DNA from: Opitutaceae bacterium
Lineage (GTDB): Bacteria; Verrucomicrobiota; Verrucomicrobiia; Opitutales; Opitutaceae
NCBI GenBank assembly: GCA_015075305.1
Contig: JABTUS010000014.1
Location: 1 to 43,676, forward strand
Reading direction: 5' to 3'
Length of the DNA stretch: 43,676 nt
The stretch's first letter is position 1. Every line of letters starts with the position of its first letter. The notes beneath the pieces are model-generated. The model did not search any database, was not told the origin of the DNA, and saw only the letters and a program-made list of their open reading frames with translations. The translations under genes and the position numbers were made by a program. Of the stretch, positions 1-8,791 are shown piece by piece.

Positions 1-179
1 ACGAAGACGACCAGCACGGCGAGTAGGTAGGCCTCCAGGAGCTCGAAGAGGCCGGCGAGGCCGACGAGGCTCAGCAGGAAGCAGAGGGCGGCGTTGATGG
101 TGTTGCGGTTGAACACCACCCCGACGCCGCAGGCGACGGAGAGCGTCGCGAAGAGATAAAACATGAAGTCAGCGTTCAT
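1..179 (-). CDS. nuoJ: NADH-quinone oxidoreductase subunit J (N-terminal part, cut by window start)
   Basis: Reading leftward from an ATG at 179-177 gives a hydrophobic protein beginning MNADFMFYLFATLSVACGV, followed by VVFNRNTINAALCFLL and a second hydrophobic stretch. Two membrane segments and the phrase N-T-I-N-A-A-L-C-F match the start of NuoJ/ND6, which sits in the membrane arm of proton-pumping complex I. The start lies 3 bases beyond the nuoI stop codon, which is ordinary nuo operon spacing. Only 59 codons are visible; the rest, and presumably nuoK-L-M-N, lie outside the window. The identification rests on context as much as on sequence, because ND6 is poorly conserved. Confidence 0.85.
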   Translation of the reverse strand, partial: MNADFMFYLFATLSVACGVGVVFNRNTINAALCFLLSLVGLAGLFELLEAYLLAVLVVF

Positions 180-182
180 GGC

Positions 183-722
183 TCAGTGGGCGTTGCCGTG
201 CTCGGCCGCGGCCTTTTTCCGGTCCCATTTGTAGTGCTGGTCGGGCAGCGTGCCGCCGAGTTCGTACAGGCGGGCCTTGTCGTTGACCAACTCGGCGCGG
301 GTGTAGCCCGACAGCGAGAACTGGTTCTGGAGGAAGATGGCCTCCTCGGGGCAGACCTCCTGGCAGAGACCGCAGAAAATGCAGCGGAGCATGTCGATTT
401 CAAAGGCCCTTGGAGCCTTTTCGACGTGCGCGTCCGGTGAATCGGACGGGATGTCGCCGGGGGTGATCCTAATCGCCTTCGGAGGGCAGACAAACTCACA
501 GAGCTGGCACGAGACGCATTTCTCCCGGCCGTTCGGATCCTTCACCAGGGTCGGTACACCGCGGTAGTTGACAGGGATCTCGGGACGCTGCTCCGGATAC
601 TCCAGCGTCACCTTGGGCGCAAACATGTGCTTCCACGTCGTCGACAGTCCCGACAGGATCTGCGGGATGTAGGTCCGCTCTGCGAACGTCAGCGGCTTGC
701 GATCAACGGGAACGATGGCCAT
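183..722 (-). CDS. nuoI: NADH-quinone oxidoreductase subunit I (two [4Fe-4S] clusters)
   Basis: This is the 8Fe ferredoxin-like subunit that carries clusters N6a and N6b on the peripheral arm of complex I and passes electrons towards NuoB. Two complete cluster motifs are visible, CVSCQLCEFVCP and CIFCGLCQEVCP, each CxxCxxCxxxCP. I chose the ATG at 722, giving 179 residues starting MAIVPVDRKPL. The frame stays open upstream to a TTG at 788, but that would overlap the nuoH stop and add 22 low-complexity residues with no family resemblance. The gene lies between nuoH and nuoJ in standard order. The product is soluble and docks on the membrane arm. The start is less certain than the identity. Confidence 0.95.
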   Translation of the reverse strand: MAIVPVDRKPLTFAERTYIPQILSGLSTTWKHMFAPKVTLEYPEQRPEIPVNYRGVPTLVKDPNGREKCVSCQLCEFVCPPKAIRITPGDIPSDSPDAHVEKAPRAFEIDMLRCIFCGLCQEVCPEEAIFLQNQFSLSGYTRAELVNDKARLYELGGTLPDQHYKWDRKKAAAEHGNAH

Positions 723-774
723 GGAAGAATGGGTTGAGTGTTGGGCGTGCGTACTGCGACCGTTGGTATCCTGG

Positions 775-1929
775 TCAGAAACGCTCAAGGAGGGCGATCA
801 CGATCGCGTAGAGCACGAGGTTGCCGATCGAGAGCGGCAGCAGCTTCTGCCAGCCGATCTTCATGACCTGGTCATACCGGAAACGGGGAAGCGTCCAGCG
901 CACCCACATGAAGAAAAAGATGAAGAACAGGACCTTTCCAATGAACAGCAGCGTAGCGAGCGCCCCCAGGAGCACCGGGTTGTCGCCAAGCGACAGCCAG
1001 TCGGAGAGCGTCGAAAGGGGAATCCAGGGAAGCGGATTCCAGCCTCCCAGAAACAGGAGTACAAACACGGCGGAGCCAACAATCATGTGGCAGTACTCGG
1101 CGACAAAGAACAGGGACCACTTGAAGGCGCCGTACTCCGTGTGGAAGCCTCCCACGAGATCGGCCTCGCACTCGGCCATGTCGAAGGGCAGGCGATTTGT
1201 TTCCGCGAAAAGCGCGACGAGGAAGACAAACGCCGACACCGGCATGAGAAACACAAACCACATGCCTCCCCACAGGCCCGCTTGGCTCTGGCTTTGCACG
1301 ACATCAAAGAGGCTCAGCGTTCCCGCGCCGCCGGGGGCATTGACCCAGAGAAACACCGGAAGAACCGAGAGCGTCATTGAAAGCTCGTAGGAAATCAGCT
1401 GCGCCGATGCACGGACGCCTCCGAGGAACGGATACTTTGAGTTTGAAGCCCAGCCCGCCAGAATGATCGCATAGACTCCAAGCGATGCGACGGCGAACAC
1501 TGCAAGCAGTCCGACGTCCACGTTGGCGAGAATGATCGGAGCAAGCTCCCCGGCCTTGTCGAAATAGGCCCCAAAGGGCACCACGGAAACCGTCGTCAGC
1601 GCCGGAATCATCGCGAGTATCGGTGCCAGGACAAAATAGAGCTTGTTCACATGCCCGGGAATCGGGTCTTCCTTGAACACGAATTTTCCACCGTCCGCCG
1701 CGAGCTGAAACAGACCCAGGTGCTGCAGGATTGGGACAATGACGGGTATTCCCGCGAGGAAGGGCGGCACCGTGCGATTCGGTCCCGGGCGTCCTTGTAT
1801 CCACGCCGAAATCTTCCGCTCCGCCATCGAGCATGCCGCCGCAATCGGAAAGAGCACGACTATCACGGCAAGTCCCTGAAGCACGAGGCGCAGCCAGTGC
1901 GGCAGATTGAAATAGAGTGAGAGGTCCAT
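775..1929 (-). CDS. nuoH: NADH-quinone oxidoreductase subunit H (quinone-site membrane subunit)
   Basis: This 384-residue multi-pass membrane protein forms the quinone-binding interface with NuoB and NuoD. Diagnostic stretches are ERKISAWIQGRPGPNR near residue 37 and AETNRLPFDMAECEADLVGG in the middle, the latter being the highly conserved acidic loop of NuoH/ND1. About eight hydrophobic segments are visible, and the length is a little above the usual 320-350. It starts at ATG 1929 and follows nuoG by 48 bases. No frame damage or missing key residues were seen, so this looks like a functional complex I component. Confidence 0.96.
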   Translation of the reverse strand: MDLSLYFNLPHWLRLVLQGLAVIVVLFPIAAACSMAERKISAWIQGRPGPNRTVPPFLAGIPVIVPILQHLGLFQLAADGGKFVFKEDPIPGHVNKLYFVLAPILAMIPALTTVSVVPFGAYFDKAGELAPIILANVDVGLLAVFAVASLGVYAIILAGWASNSKYPFLGGVRASAQLISYELSMTLSVLPVFLWVNAPGGAGTLSLFDVVQSQSQAGLWGGMWFVFLMPVSAFVFLVALFAETNRLPFDMAECEADLVGGFHTEYGAFKWSLFFVAEYCHMIVGSAVFVLLFLGGWNPLPWIPLSTLSDWLSLGDNPVLLGALATLLFIGKVLFFIFFFMWVRWTLPRFRYDQVMKIGWQKLLPLSIGNLVLYAIVIALLERF

Positions 1930-1977
1930 GGTTGGGTCAGCGTGGGTGTGCTCCTCGCGAGTGATCGAAACGGAAAC

Positions 1978-3669
1978 TCAAGCCCCTGCTCCTTCCGCGG
2001 GCACCGCTGGTTTGAAATGCAGGCTCGCACCTTCAGCAAACCGCAGCCGGGACCAGGGTGTCGCGTCGAGCAGTTTCCCTGTGTCGGGAAGCGTACGGTA
2101 GGTTACTTTCGAAAGCATCGGGATCTCAGCGGCCAGCACTTCCCACAGTGCATGCACATCCGACGGCAGGGCGGGGCCGCCAAGTGCCGTGATCAACCGC
2201 GACAGCACCTGGAGATCGTCGTGGGTCCCCGCCTTAGGCGGCACCGCCCTGGCAAACTTCTGCAGCCGGAACTGCTGGTTCACAAGCGTGCCCGCCTTCT
2301 CGAAGACCGTGAGCGTTGGAATGACCACGCCCGCTGCATCCGATGTGGCATTTGCATGAGTGCCAAGATGCACGATTGAAACCCGTCCAAGCAGAAGCGG
2401 TGAAATCCCCGCGGCGGTCAGGTCCTCACCGATGGAGATCACGAGTTTGACCGTTCCGGATTCAATGTCCCCGGCCAGCTTGTCCAGCCGCGGAGCGGGC
2501 AGGTCGGAGATGAGTCCCGTCACCAGCGCACCGCGCATGTTTGGATTGCGATCGCTCGAAATCAAAATGCCATCTCCCGGACCCTCGCGGGCCACAAGAT
2601 GCACGGCTGCCTTCGACACCTCCGCCAGCCTGCGGGTCAGGAACTGCTCCTCAACGGAACTGCGACCGGACCCAACAACCGCGATCGAACCGGCGGTCTC
2701 CTCCAGAAGTTCCGCCGCGCGTGAAATCAACGCATCCAGCGGCTCAGGGCTGGACAAGCGGTCCTCGGCGGCAACCGCCTTGTAGAGCAGCCGCCCACTG
2801 TCCGCCATCCAGGTGTCGTTGACTTCGTCATTGCGGCGCGGGGTTATGCGATGAATGACGCCCTCTCGCGACCAGACAACGGTGTTTGCTCCAACGGATG
2901 ACTCCGTGTCGATGCTGTTCGTCTGTTTGAGAAACCAGACGCGCATGCGGAATCGGAAGTCGGTCGACGTCAGCGCGCCCACGGGACATATGTCCACCGT
3001 GTTGAGGGAATAGTTGTTCTCGAGCGCCTTGCCCGGATAGCAGGTCAGTGTCGAATAGCTGCCGCGATCGGTGAAGCCCAGAACGTCATCTTTGGCGACC
3101 TCCTTGCAGAACCGGATACAGCGCGAGCAGAGAATGCAGCGCTCGTCATCGAGCACGACACGCGGGCCCAGAAGCGTGCGCTTGGGCTTCACGTTCTTCT
3201 GCTCGATGAACCGCGAATATCCGCGCCCATACCCTGTCGATTGTTCCTGCAGCATGCACTCGCCCGCCTTGTCACAAATCGGGCAGTCCAGCGGGTGATT
3301 GATCAGGAGAAATTCCGTCACACCCTCGCGGCAGTCCTTGATCTGTGGAGTCTGGGTGCGGACGTGAAGCCCCTGGCTCGCGTTCGTCGCGCAGCCAATC
3401 TGCGGCCGCGGGATCCAGTTGACCTTCTGTCTGCCGGTGGCCGGGTCCATCACGGGGGCCTTCGTCGCCGGATCGACGGCGGGCATGCCCAGTTCAACCA
3501 GACACATGCGGCAGTTGCCGACGATGCTGAGCTTCGGATGGTAGCAGTAATGCGGAATATCCACGCCAACCAGACGAGCGGCGTCGATGACGTTGGTGCC
3601 CTTCGGGACGGCAATCTCCTTGCCGTCGATGTTGACCGTGACGAGGTCTGGTTTGGCAGGTTGGGTCAT
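1978..3669 (-). CDS. nuoG: NADH-quinone oxidoreductase subunit G (short form, iron-sulfur)
   Basis: This peripheral-arm subunit relays electrons from NuoF/E. The N-terminus shows the plant-type [2Fe-2S] pattern (CYHPKLSIVGNCRMC), then the His/Cys cluster region (HPLDCPICDKAGEC), then a CILCSRCIRFC site, and further on DICPVGALTSTDFRFR. The remainder is a reduced molybdopterin-oxidoreductase-like domain without cofactor residues. At 563 residues it is much shorter than the roughly 900 of the E. coli protein; short NuoG proteins lacking the long C-terminal region are common outside the enterics. The start is ATG 3669, 35 bases after the nuoF stop. The C-terminus ends in a plain Ala/Glu/Gly tail. 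Confidence 0.95.
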   Translation of the reverse strand: MTQPAKPDLVTVNIDGKEIAVPKGTNVIDAARLVGVDIPHYCYHPKLSIVGNCRMCLVELGMPAVDPATKAPVMDPATGRQKVNWIPRPQIGCATNASQGLHVRTQTPQIKDCREGVTEFLLINHPLDCPICDKAGECMLQEQSTGYGRGYSRFIEQKNVKPKRTLLGPRVVLDDERCILCSRCIRFCKEVAKDDVLGFTDRGSYSTLTCYPGKALENNYSLNTVDICPVGALTSTDFRFRMRVWFLKQTNSIDTESSVGANTVVWSREGVIHRITPRRNDEVNDTWMADSGRLLYKAVAAEDRLSSPEPLDALISRAAELLEETAGSIAVVGSGRSSVEEQFLTRRLAEVSKAAVHLVAREGPGDGILISSDRNPNMRGALVTGLISDLPAPRLDKLAGDIESGTVKLVISIGEDLTAAGISPLLLGRVSIVHLGTHANATSDAAGVVIPTLTVFEKAGTLVNQQFRLQKFARAVPPKAGTHDDLQVLSRLITALGGPALPSDVHALWEVLAAEIPMLSKVTYRTLPDTGKLLDATPWSRLRFAEGASLHFKPAVPAEGAGA

Positions 3670-3704
3670 TTCAACAAAAATTCAGTGCTTGCCGGATCGC
3701 GTGA

Positions 3705-5066
3705 TCAGATGAGTTCCAAGGGCTCTGATGTCTTGGCGCCCTTCTTTGCGTCGGCGTAGGCTTTGAACTCGTCTCCAAACTTGGCGACGAAACTCTGGGT
3801 GGGCCAGGAACAGGCCTCGCCAAAAGCACAGATCGTGCGGCCGGCGATTTGGTCCGCCACGTTCTTCAGGAGGGCCCCATCCTCCGTCCGCGCCTCCCCG
3901 TGCACCATCCGCGTGGTGATTTTCTTCATCCACAGCGAACCTTCGCGGCATGGCGTGCACTGGCCGCAGCTCTCGTGGGAGTAGAAGGCGTTGATGTTGG
4001 CCAGCGCCTCGACCATGTTGACGCTGTCGTCCATGACAATGACGCCGCCGGATCCTCCCATCGACCCGATCATCGCGAGCGAATCGAAATCCATCGGAAT
4101 GTCCTCGATGCCCCAGTCATAGTCGACCAGTTCGGCACCAACCTTCCGCTTGCCCTTGTAGCGTTCGCCCACCTTCAGGACCTTGGCAGAGGAGCCGCCG
4201 GGGATGATTGCCTTGAATGTCCGTCCTGGAAGCGGCCCCCCGCAGACCTCATACAGAAGCTCACCGAGTGTGATCTTGCCGACCTCATATTCGTAGTAGC
4301 CGGGCTTCCTGACGTGTCCCGAAACACACAGGATGCGGGTTCCCGTGTTGTTGGGCGTGCCGATCTTCGAATACGCCTCGCCGCCCATGTCGATGATGTG
4401 CTTCACGTGGCACAGTGTCTCCACATTGTTCACGATCGTCGGGCACTGGTACAATCCAAGGACCGCCGGAAAATACGGCGGCTTGATGCGTGGATAGGCC
4501 CGCTTGCCCTCGAGCGATTCGATGAGCCCGGTTTCCTCCCCGCAGATGTAGGCGCCCGCTCCACGGTGGACGTAAATTTCGCAGCCATACGCGGTGCCGA
4601 GAATGTTGGGACCGACAAGATTGTGCCGACGCGCCTCATCAATGGCGTTCTCGAGGATGCGGGCGCCGACCGGAAACTCCCCGCGGATGTAGATGTAGGC
4701 CTGCTTCACGTTGTTCGCGAAGCATGAAATCATCGTGCCCTCGATCAGTTGGTGCGGATCCTGGTGAATGATGTGGCGGTCCTTGAATGTGCCGGGCTCG
4801 GATTCGTCCGCATTCACGATCAGATAGATCGGCTTGCCGCTCTTCCGGTCGACGAGCCCCCATTTGACACCACAGGGGAAACCTGCTCCGCCACGCCCGC
4901 GCAGTCCGGATTTCTTCACGTCATCGATGAGCTCCTCCGGCCTGCGCGTCACGGCCTTCCTCAGAATCTCGTATCCGCCATGGCGCAGGTAGCAGTCGAT
5001 GTCGGGCGTGTAGCCCGCTTCATCGATGTGCTTGAAGATCATCCGGCGTTGTTCGGGAGCTGGCAT
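3705..5066 (-). CDS. nuoF: NADH-quinone oxidoreductase subunit F (FMN, NADH site)
   Basis: This is the NADH-oxidising subunit, with FMN and cluster N3. The glycine-rich FMN/NADH region is visible as SGLRGRGGAGFPCGVKWGLV near residue 50, and the N3 cluster motif as ESCGQCTPCREG in the C-terminal third. Typical NuoF phrases (VNADESEPGTFKDR, GAGAYICGEETGLIESLEG) are present. The 453-residue length is slightly long for the family (about 430-445). It starts at ATG 5066, 57 bases after nuoE. With nuoE and nuoG it forms the NADH dehydrogenase module, so this complex I uses NADH and is not one of the 11- or 12-subunit forms that lack NuoEFG. Confidence 0.97.
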   Translation of the reverse strand: MPAPEQRRMIFKHIDEAGYTPDIDCYLRHGGYEILRKAVTRRPEELIDDVKKSGLRGRGGAGFPCGVKWGLVDRKSGKPIYLIVNADESEPGTFKDRHIIHQDPHQLIEGTMISCFANNVKQAYIYIRGEFPVGARILENAIDEARRHNLVGPNILGTAYGCEIYVHRGAGAYICGEETGLIESLEGKRAYPRIKPPYFPAVLGLYQCPTIVNNVETLCHVKHIIDMGGEAYSKIGTPNNTGTRILCVSGHVRKPGYYEYEVGKITLGELLYEVCGGPLPGRTFKAIIPGGSSAKVLKVGERYKGKRKVGAELVDYDWGIEDIPMDFDSLAMIGSMGGSGGVIVMDDSVNMVEALANINAFYSHESCGQCTPCREGSLWMKKITTRMVHGEARTEDGALLKNVADQIAGRTICAFGEACSWPTQSFVAKFGDEFKAYADAKKGAKTSEPLELI

Positions 5067-5123
5067 TTCGAATATCGGTTTTGAGCAGGGTGGAGCGCTG
5101 GGTGTCCGCTTGATCGAAGTTTC

Positions 5124-5615
5124 TCAGGTTTTTCGCTCGGCCGCCTTCGCCTTGATCTGGTCGCTGAGCAGTCTGGCCTTGGCCGGGTCCACATTCTCAT
5201 GGAGTTCGTCATCGATAAGCACCACAGGAGCCGTGCCGCAGCTTGCAAGGCACTCAACAAACTCGATCGTCACCTCTCCATCGGGTGAAATCTCGCCCTG
5301 CTTCGTCTTGAATTCGTCCTCGAACGCCGCGCAGGTCTTGTAGCCTCCCATGAGCGCGCAGGACAGCGTGCGACAGACCTTGATGTGCCTGCGCCCGATC
5401 GGCTTCTGCCTGAACATCGGATAGAAGGTGACCACCTCGTAGACGTTGATCGGCTGAAGCTCCAGTTTCGCCGCCACCCATTCGATGGCCTCTCTCGAAA
5501 TATGACCGACATCCTCCTGAATCAGATGCAGGAGAGGAAGTGTGGCGCTGCGCTTTGACGCGTAGTGCGGGATGACGTCGTCGATCCGCTTCAGGGTTTC
5601 AGGCTTCAGATTCAC
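5124..5615 (-). CDS. nuoE: NADH-quinone oxidoreductase subunit E ([2Fe-2S], thioredoxin-like)
   Basis: This 163-residue subunit carries cluster N1a next to NuoF. The N-terminal helical part (LPLLHLIQEDVGHIS) and the thioredoxin-like C-terminal part with CRTLSC and ECLASCGTAP give the four cluster cysteines. I use GTG at 5615 because the encoded start (NLKPETLKRIDDVIPHY) matches the family N-terminus. The frame remains open upstream through the 91-base gap to nuoD, but no ATG or plausible start occurs there. A GTG start without an obvious ribosome-binding site is unremarkable in this window, where few genes show one. Confidence 0.95.
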   Translation of the reverse strand: MNLKPETLKRIDDVIPHYASKRSATLPLLHLIQEDVGHISREAIEWVAAKLELQPINVYEVVTFYPMFRQKPIGRRHIKVCRTLSCALMGGYKTCAAFEDEFKTKQGEISPDGEVTIEFVECLASCGTAPVVLIDDELHENVDPAKARLLSDQIKAKAAERKT

Positions 5616-5706
5616 AGGAAAATCTCGGGATTGGTCAGAGCCGCGACGTGCCCGGTGAAACTCGTCGCAGGCGGTAGCGAGTTGGAGTTGCAGGACGCCC
5701 GGTTCT

Positions 5707-6939
5707 TCATCGATCGCATTCCCCCATCACAAAATCCAGGGAGCCCAGGATTGAAACGACGTCCGAAACCATGGCGCCCACGCACAGTTTCGGCAGGATC
5801 GAAAGATTGCAGAATGACGGGGAGCGAATTTTCAGCCGCCAGGGCACGCCTCCTCCGCGCGACACCACGAAGAAGCCCAGCGCGCCCTTGGGATTCTCCG
5901 CCTCAAAATAGACCTCGCCGGCGGGCATCTGCGGCCCCTCGGTGACCAGCATGAAGTTCTGGATCAGCTCCTCCATCTTGGTCAGAATCTTGGCCTTGGG
6001 CGGAGCAAAGATCTTCTTCGCATCACTGGCATACCAGTCTCCGCCTGGGAACCTGGCGATCACCTGCCTGACAATGCGGATCGACTGCTTCATCTCTTCG
6101 CCGCGAACCAGATAGCGGTCATAACAATCGCCCCTTTCGCCGACAGGAACATCAAACTCGTACTGCTCGTAGCCGAGGTAGGGCTTGTCCTTTCGCAGAT
6201 CGAGCGGGACACCCGAACCGCGCAGGTTGGGCCCCGTCAGCCCGTAGGCGATCGCGTCTTCCTTTGAAATCACGCCAATGCCCACCGTCCGGTCCATGAA
6301 CACCTTGTTCCGGGTGAGAAGCTTGAGGATCTCGTCGAGAATCGGCAGAAACTGGTCGCAGAAGGCGCTCACGCGGTCGAGCCACCCGTCAGGGATGTCC
6401 CTCGCAACGCCGCCGATGCGCGTGTAGCTTGTCGTGAAGCGGGCCCCGGTCAGCTCCTCGAAAAGTTTGTAGAGCTTTTCGCGTTCAGTGAAGGTGTAGA
6501 GAAACACCGTCCAGGCGCCGACATCGATTCCATACGCCCCGAGGCCCAGGAGATGCGATGAAACCCTCGCAAGCTCGGATGCGATCACGCGGATGGCCTG
6601 GCAGCGAGGCGGCACATCCAGCCGTGCCAGACGTTCAACCGCCGTGGCGAAGGCGACGTTGTTGGCAAGCGGAGCGATATAATCGAGACGATCCGTGTAC
6701 GGAACGAACTGATTGTAAGTCATGTTCTCCGCGATCTTCTCGTCCCCGCGATGGAGATAGCCGACAATCGGATCGCACTTCGTCACAGTTTCGCCATCGA
6801 GCTCCAACTGCAGGCGAAGCACGCCGTGCGTGGACGGATGGGACGGCCCGATCGAAAGGGACATCTGCTCCGTCTGAAACTCCTGTGCGGCGGAGGCTCC
6901 TTTGGCAGCGGTGTCGGGAAAGGCAAATTCAGTGGCCAT
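5707..6939 (-). CDS. nuoD: NADH-quinone oxidoreductase subunit D (49-kDa subunit)
   Basis: NuoD forms the quinone pocket with NuoB and derives from the [NiFe]-hydrogenase large subunit. Conserved stretches include SIGPSHPSTHGVLRLQLELDGE near the N-terminus, VGYLHRGDEKIAENMTYNQF, and the C-terminal ILGSLDFVMGECDR, which ends the family almost invariantly. The 410-residue length is normal. Translation starts at ATG 6939, 44 bases after the nuoC stop. The first 25 residues are an unconserved Ala-rich extension, and a later start at the internal Met before SLSIGPSHP is possible but would be shorter than usual. Confidence 0.97.
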   Translation of the reverse strand: MATEFAFPDTAAKGASAAQEFQTEQMSLSIGPSHPSTHGVLRLQLELDGETVTKCDPIVGYLHRGDEKIAENMTYNQFVPYTDRLDYIAPLANNVAFATAVERLARLDVPPRCQAIRVIASELARVSSHLLGLGAYGIDVGAWTVFLYTFTEREKLYKLFEELTGARFTTSYTRIGGVARDIPDGWLDRVSAFCDQFLPILDEILKLLTRNKVFMDRTVGIGVISKEDAIAYGLTGPNLRGSGVPLDLRKDKPYLGYEQYEFDVPVGERGDCYDRYLVRGEEMKQSIRIVRQVIARFPGGDWYASDAKKIFAPPKAKILTKMEELIQNFMLVTEGPQMPAGEVYFEAENPKGALGFFVVSRGGGVPWRLKIRSPSFCNLSILPKLCVGAMVSDVVSILGSLDFVMGECDR

Positions 6940-6983
6940 GGACTGGGTTCAAGCTCTTGCGCTGGGCGAGGAGTCGCGTGGTT

Positions 6984-7607
6984 TCAGGAGGGTTTTTCCG
7001 ACTTTTCGTTCCAGCTCTCGTCTTTGGCGCGAGGCTCGGCTTTGGCCATGTTGATTTCGCCGCTGCTGGCAACAAAGGGACCGCCTGCCATGGGAGCGGG
7101 AAGCACCGGCGTGCCCGTCTCGGCAGCGACTTCGAGATCCGGCAGGACCGTCTCGATCCCGGCGAGGGGAAATTCCTTTCGAAGCGGATGATGCGGATAG
7201 CCGTCCCACATGAGGATTCGCCGGAGGTCCGGATGTCCCGTGAAGGCGATGCCAAACATGTCGTACGCCTCCCGCTCCAGCCAGTCGGCCCCCGGCCACA
7301 GTGAAACGACTGAAGTAATCGACGGCTCGCGGTCGTTCAGGCAGTCCGCGGCAAGACGGAGGTACGTGTGACCGCTCGTGGAAAAGAGGTGATACACAAC
7401 CGTGAAACGCGGCGTGGCCTCCTCGCCGTTGTCAATCGCGGTCAGGTCGGTGAGCAAATCGAACCCTTGTGAATCGCGAAGGAAGGCGAGAACCGCGGAA
7501 ATGTCGGCGGCAGGAACGTTGAACGCAGGATGATCCGCGGACGGTCGTTCCCCCAGTTGCGGAAACGACTGCTTGAGTGCGGCGGGAGCATCGACAGTGG
7601 CGGACAT
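6984..7607 (-). CDS. nuoC: NADH-quinone oxidoreductase subunit C (30-kDa subunit)
   Basis: NuoC is a structural subunit of the hydrophilic connecting fragment. The signature EREAYDMFGIAFTGHPDLRR followed by ILMWDGYPHHPLRKEFPL is clear. The 207-residue protein starts at ATG 7607 (MSATVDAPAALKQ). The reading frame continues upstream for 78 codons into nuoB, but that part is a shadow with none of the family's residues. After the signature there is a tail of about 55 unconserved residues that may be flexible. Separate nuoC and nuoD genes, rather than a fused nuoCD, fit most non-enteric bacteria. Confidence 0.95.
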   Translation of the reverse strand: MSATVDAPAALKQSFPQLGERPSADHPAFNVPAADISAVLAFLRDSQGFDLLTDLTAIDNGEEATPRFTVVYHLFSTSGHTYLRLAADCLNDREPSITSVVSLWPGADWLEREAYDMFGIAFTGHPDLRRILMWDGYPHHPLRKEFPLAGIETVLPDLEVAAETGTPVLPAPMAGGPFVASSGEINMAKAEPRAKDESWNEKSEKPS

Positions 7608-7659
7608 TGAATGGTCTCGAGTGGCGAACGAAATGTGCGGTGTGGCGGGCAGGGTTGGA

Positions 7660-8169
7660 TCAGGCCGACAGCAAACTCTTGGCTGAGCGCTCGTCGCGCA
7701 TTTTTGTCTGAAGCTTGACCAGGGCATCCAATAGCGCCTCGGGACGCGGCGGGCAGCCGCTGACATAGACGTCGACCGGAACAATGCGATCGACTCCCTG
7801 CAGTGTCGCATAGCTGCGATACATTCCGCCTGAGCTCGCACAGGCGCCCATCGCGATGACCCACTTTGGCGCGGCCATCTGGTCGTAGATGCGGCGAAGA
7901 TGGGGGGCCATCTTGTACGTCACCGTGCCGGCCACGATCATGCAATCGGCCTGGCGCGGGGAAAAACGAAAAACCTCTGCACCAAAACGCGCGATGTCGA
8001 ACCGGCTGGCCGCCGTCGCCATCAACTCAATGGCGCAGCACGCAAGACCCATGGGCATCGGCCAGACCGAGTTTGACCGGATCCAATTGATCACCGCGTC
8101 CGCCCGGGTGACCACGACGTCTCCCTCGATCTTGGTATTATATGCGAATTCGGTGTTGGTTGAAACCAT
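7660..8169 (-). CDS. nuoB: NADH-quinone oxidoreductase subunit B (cluster N2)
   Basis: NuoB holds the terminal [4Fe-4S] cluster N2 that reduces quinone. The tandem cysteines in [23 protein letters not shown], the GTVTYKMAP stretch, [13 protein letters not shown] and [19 protein letters not shown] supply the four ligands and the family signature. It is 169 residues long, starts at ATG 8169, and has the usual length. It is the first gene of the visible operon; nuoA, normally directly upstream, is absent from the next 585 bases on either strand. A promoter must lie just upstream, but I could not define its hexamers convincingly. Confidence 0.96.
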   Translation of the reverse strand: MVSTNTEFAYNTKIEGDVVVTRADAVINWIRSNSVWPMPMGLACCAIELMATAASRFDIARFGAEVFRFSPRQADCMIVAGTVTYKMAPHLRRIYDQMAAPKWVIAMGACASSGGMYRSYATLQGVDRIVPVDVYVSGCPPRPEALLDALVKLQTKMRDERSAKSLLSA

Positions 8170-8587
8170 GGCGTGATTGAGCGCTGAAGATTGAGCCTAG
8201 CCCGAACAAACCTGCCAAGGGTTGCAAACCCCACCCACCCGCGCAAGTGACTTTTTCCCCTGCCGAGATATGCGCGGCAGGTAATCACCTTCACTTAATG
8301 CAGCGCAGAAGCCCACCTCATGAAATATGCGCCCTGCATGTCATCACAACTAATTCAGCGCGTGACGGGCAATTCGGTGCATTCCACGCAGGATGCACGG
8401 CGAGGAGCCCAGCATCGAAGCGGGCTGGAACCGAGAACCTAGTTTCCGACAAGTCTCTGGCAAATACCGCTTGTCAGCGCGAGATGCGCGCTCGATTGCG
8501 AACACAGCAGCGGGCGTATCGGGCGACGACCAAGCGCCTCCTCAAAGACCGATGTTCGAAACAAATGGTGCCATGCATGGCCCATCG
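8170..8587. other. Intergenic region upstream of nuoB, no gene
   Basis: No reading frame here resembles a protein in either direction. It must contain the promoter and leader of the nuo operon on the minus strand. Possible hexamers such as TTGGCA and TAGGCT exist, but none has good spacing, so none is called. nuoA is not hidden here: no short hydrophobic frame with the NuoA pattern was found. Confidence 0.6.
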
Positions 8588-8791
8588 TCAAAACGACACG
8601 GTCGTGCTGATGATCCACTCGCCCGGCGTTTGGAAGCGGTAGTTTAGAATCTGGCCTTCGGAGTTGGCCGTCTGAGGGAGGATGCGCTGGTTGTCGAAGA
8701 GGTTGTTTACATTGAGCTGAATCGAGGTGGTGGCGTCCATCCTTGCGACGTGCGATGGAAGCGTCAGTTTGTCGACCGGTGTCGATTTCAA
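8588..8791 (-). pseudogene. C-terminal remnant of a TonB-dependent receptor
   Basis: The frame ends with [16 protein letters not shown], a short linker, and NYRFQTPGEWIISTTVSF before a TGA at 8590-8588. This is the typical last beta-hairpin and terminal aromatic residue of a TonB-dependent outer-membrane receptor: a NVNNLFD motif, then an R-x-P-R/G-E-W strand, then a C-terminal Phe. Only about 50-60 recognisable residues remain of a protein that normally exceeds 700. Homology stops where the divergently oriented kinase gene begins, so the receptor was probably deleted when that region was rearranged. The fragment is too short to fold as a barrel. Confidence 0.7.

Noticed and set aside
7608-7841. 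78-codon upstream extension of nuoC
   Set aside because: It lies inside nuoB on the same strand and lacks family residues. NuoC begins naturally at ATG 7607.
8247-8642. 131-codon plus-strand frame upstream of the PAS kinase
   Set aside because: Composition is irregular, with no hydrophobic core or motif, and it overlaps the receptor remnant.
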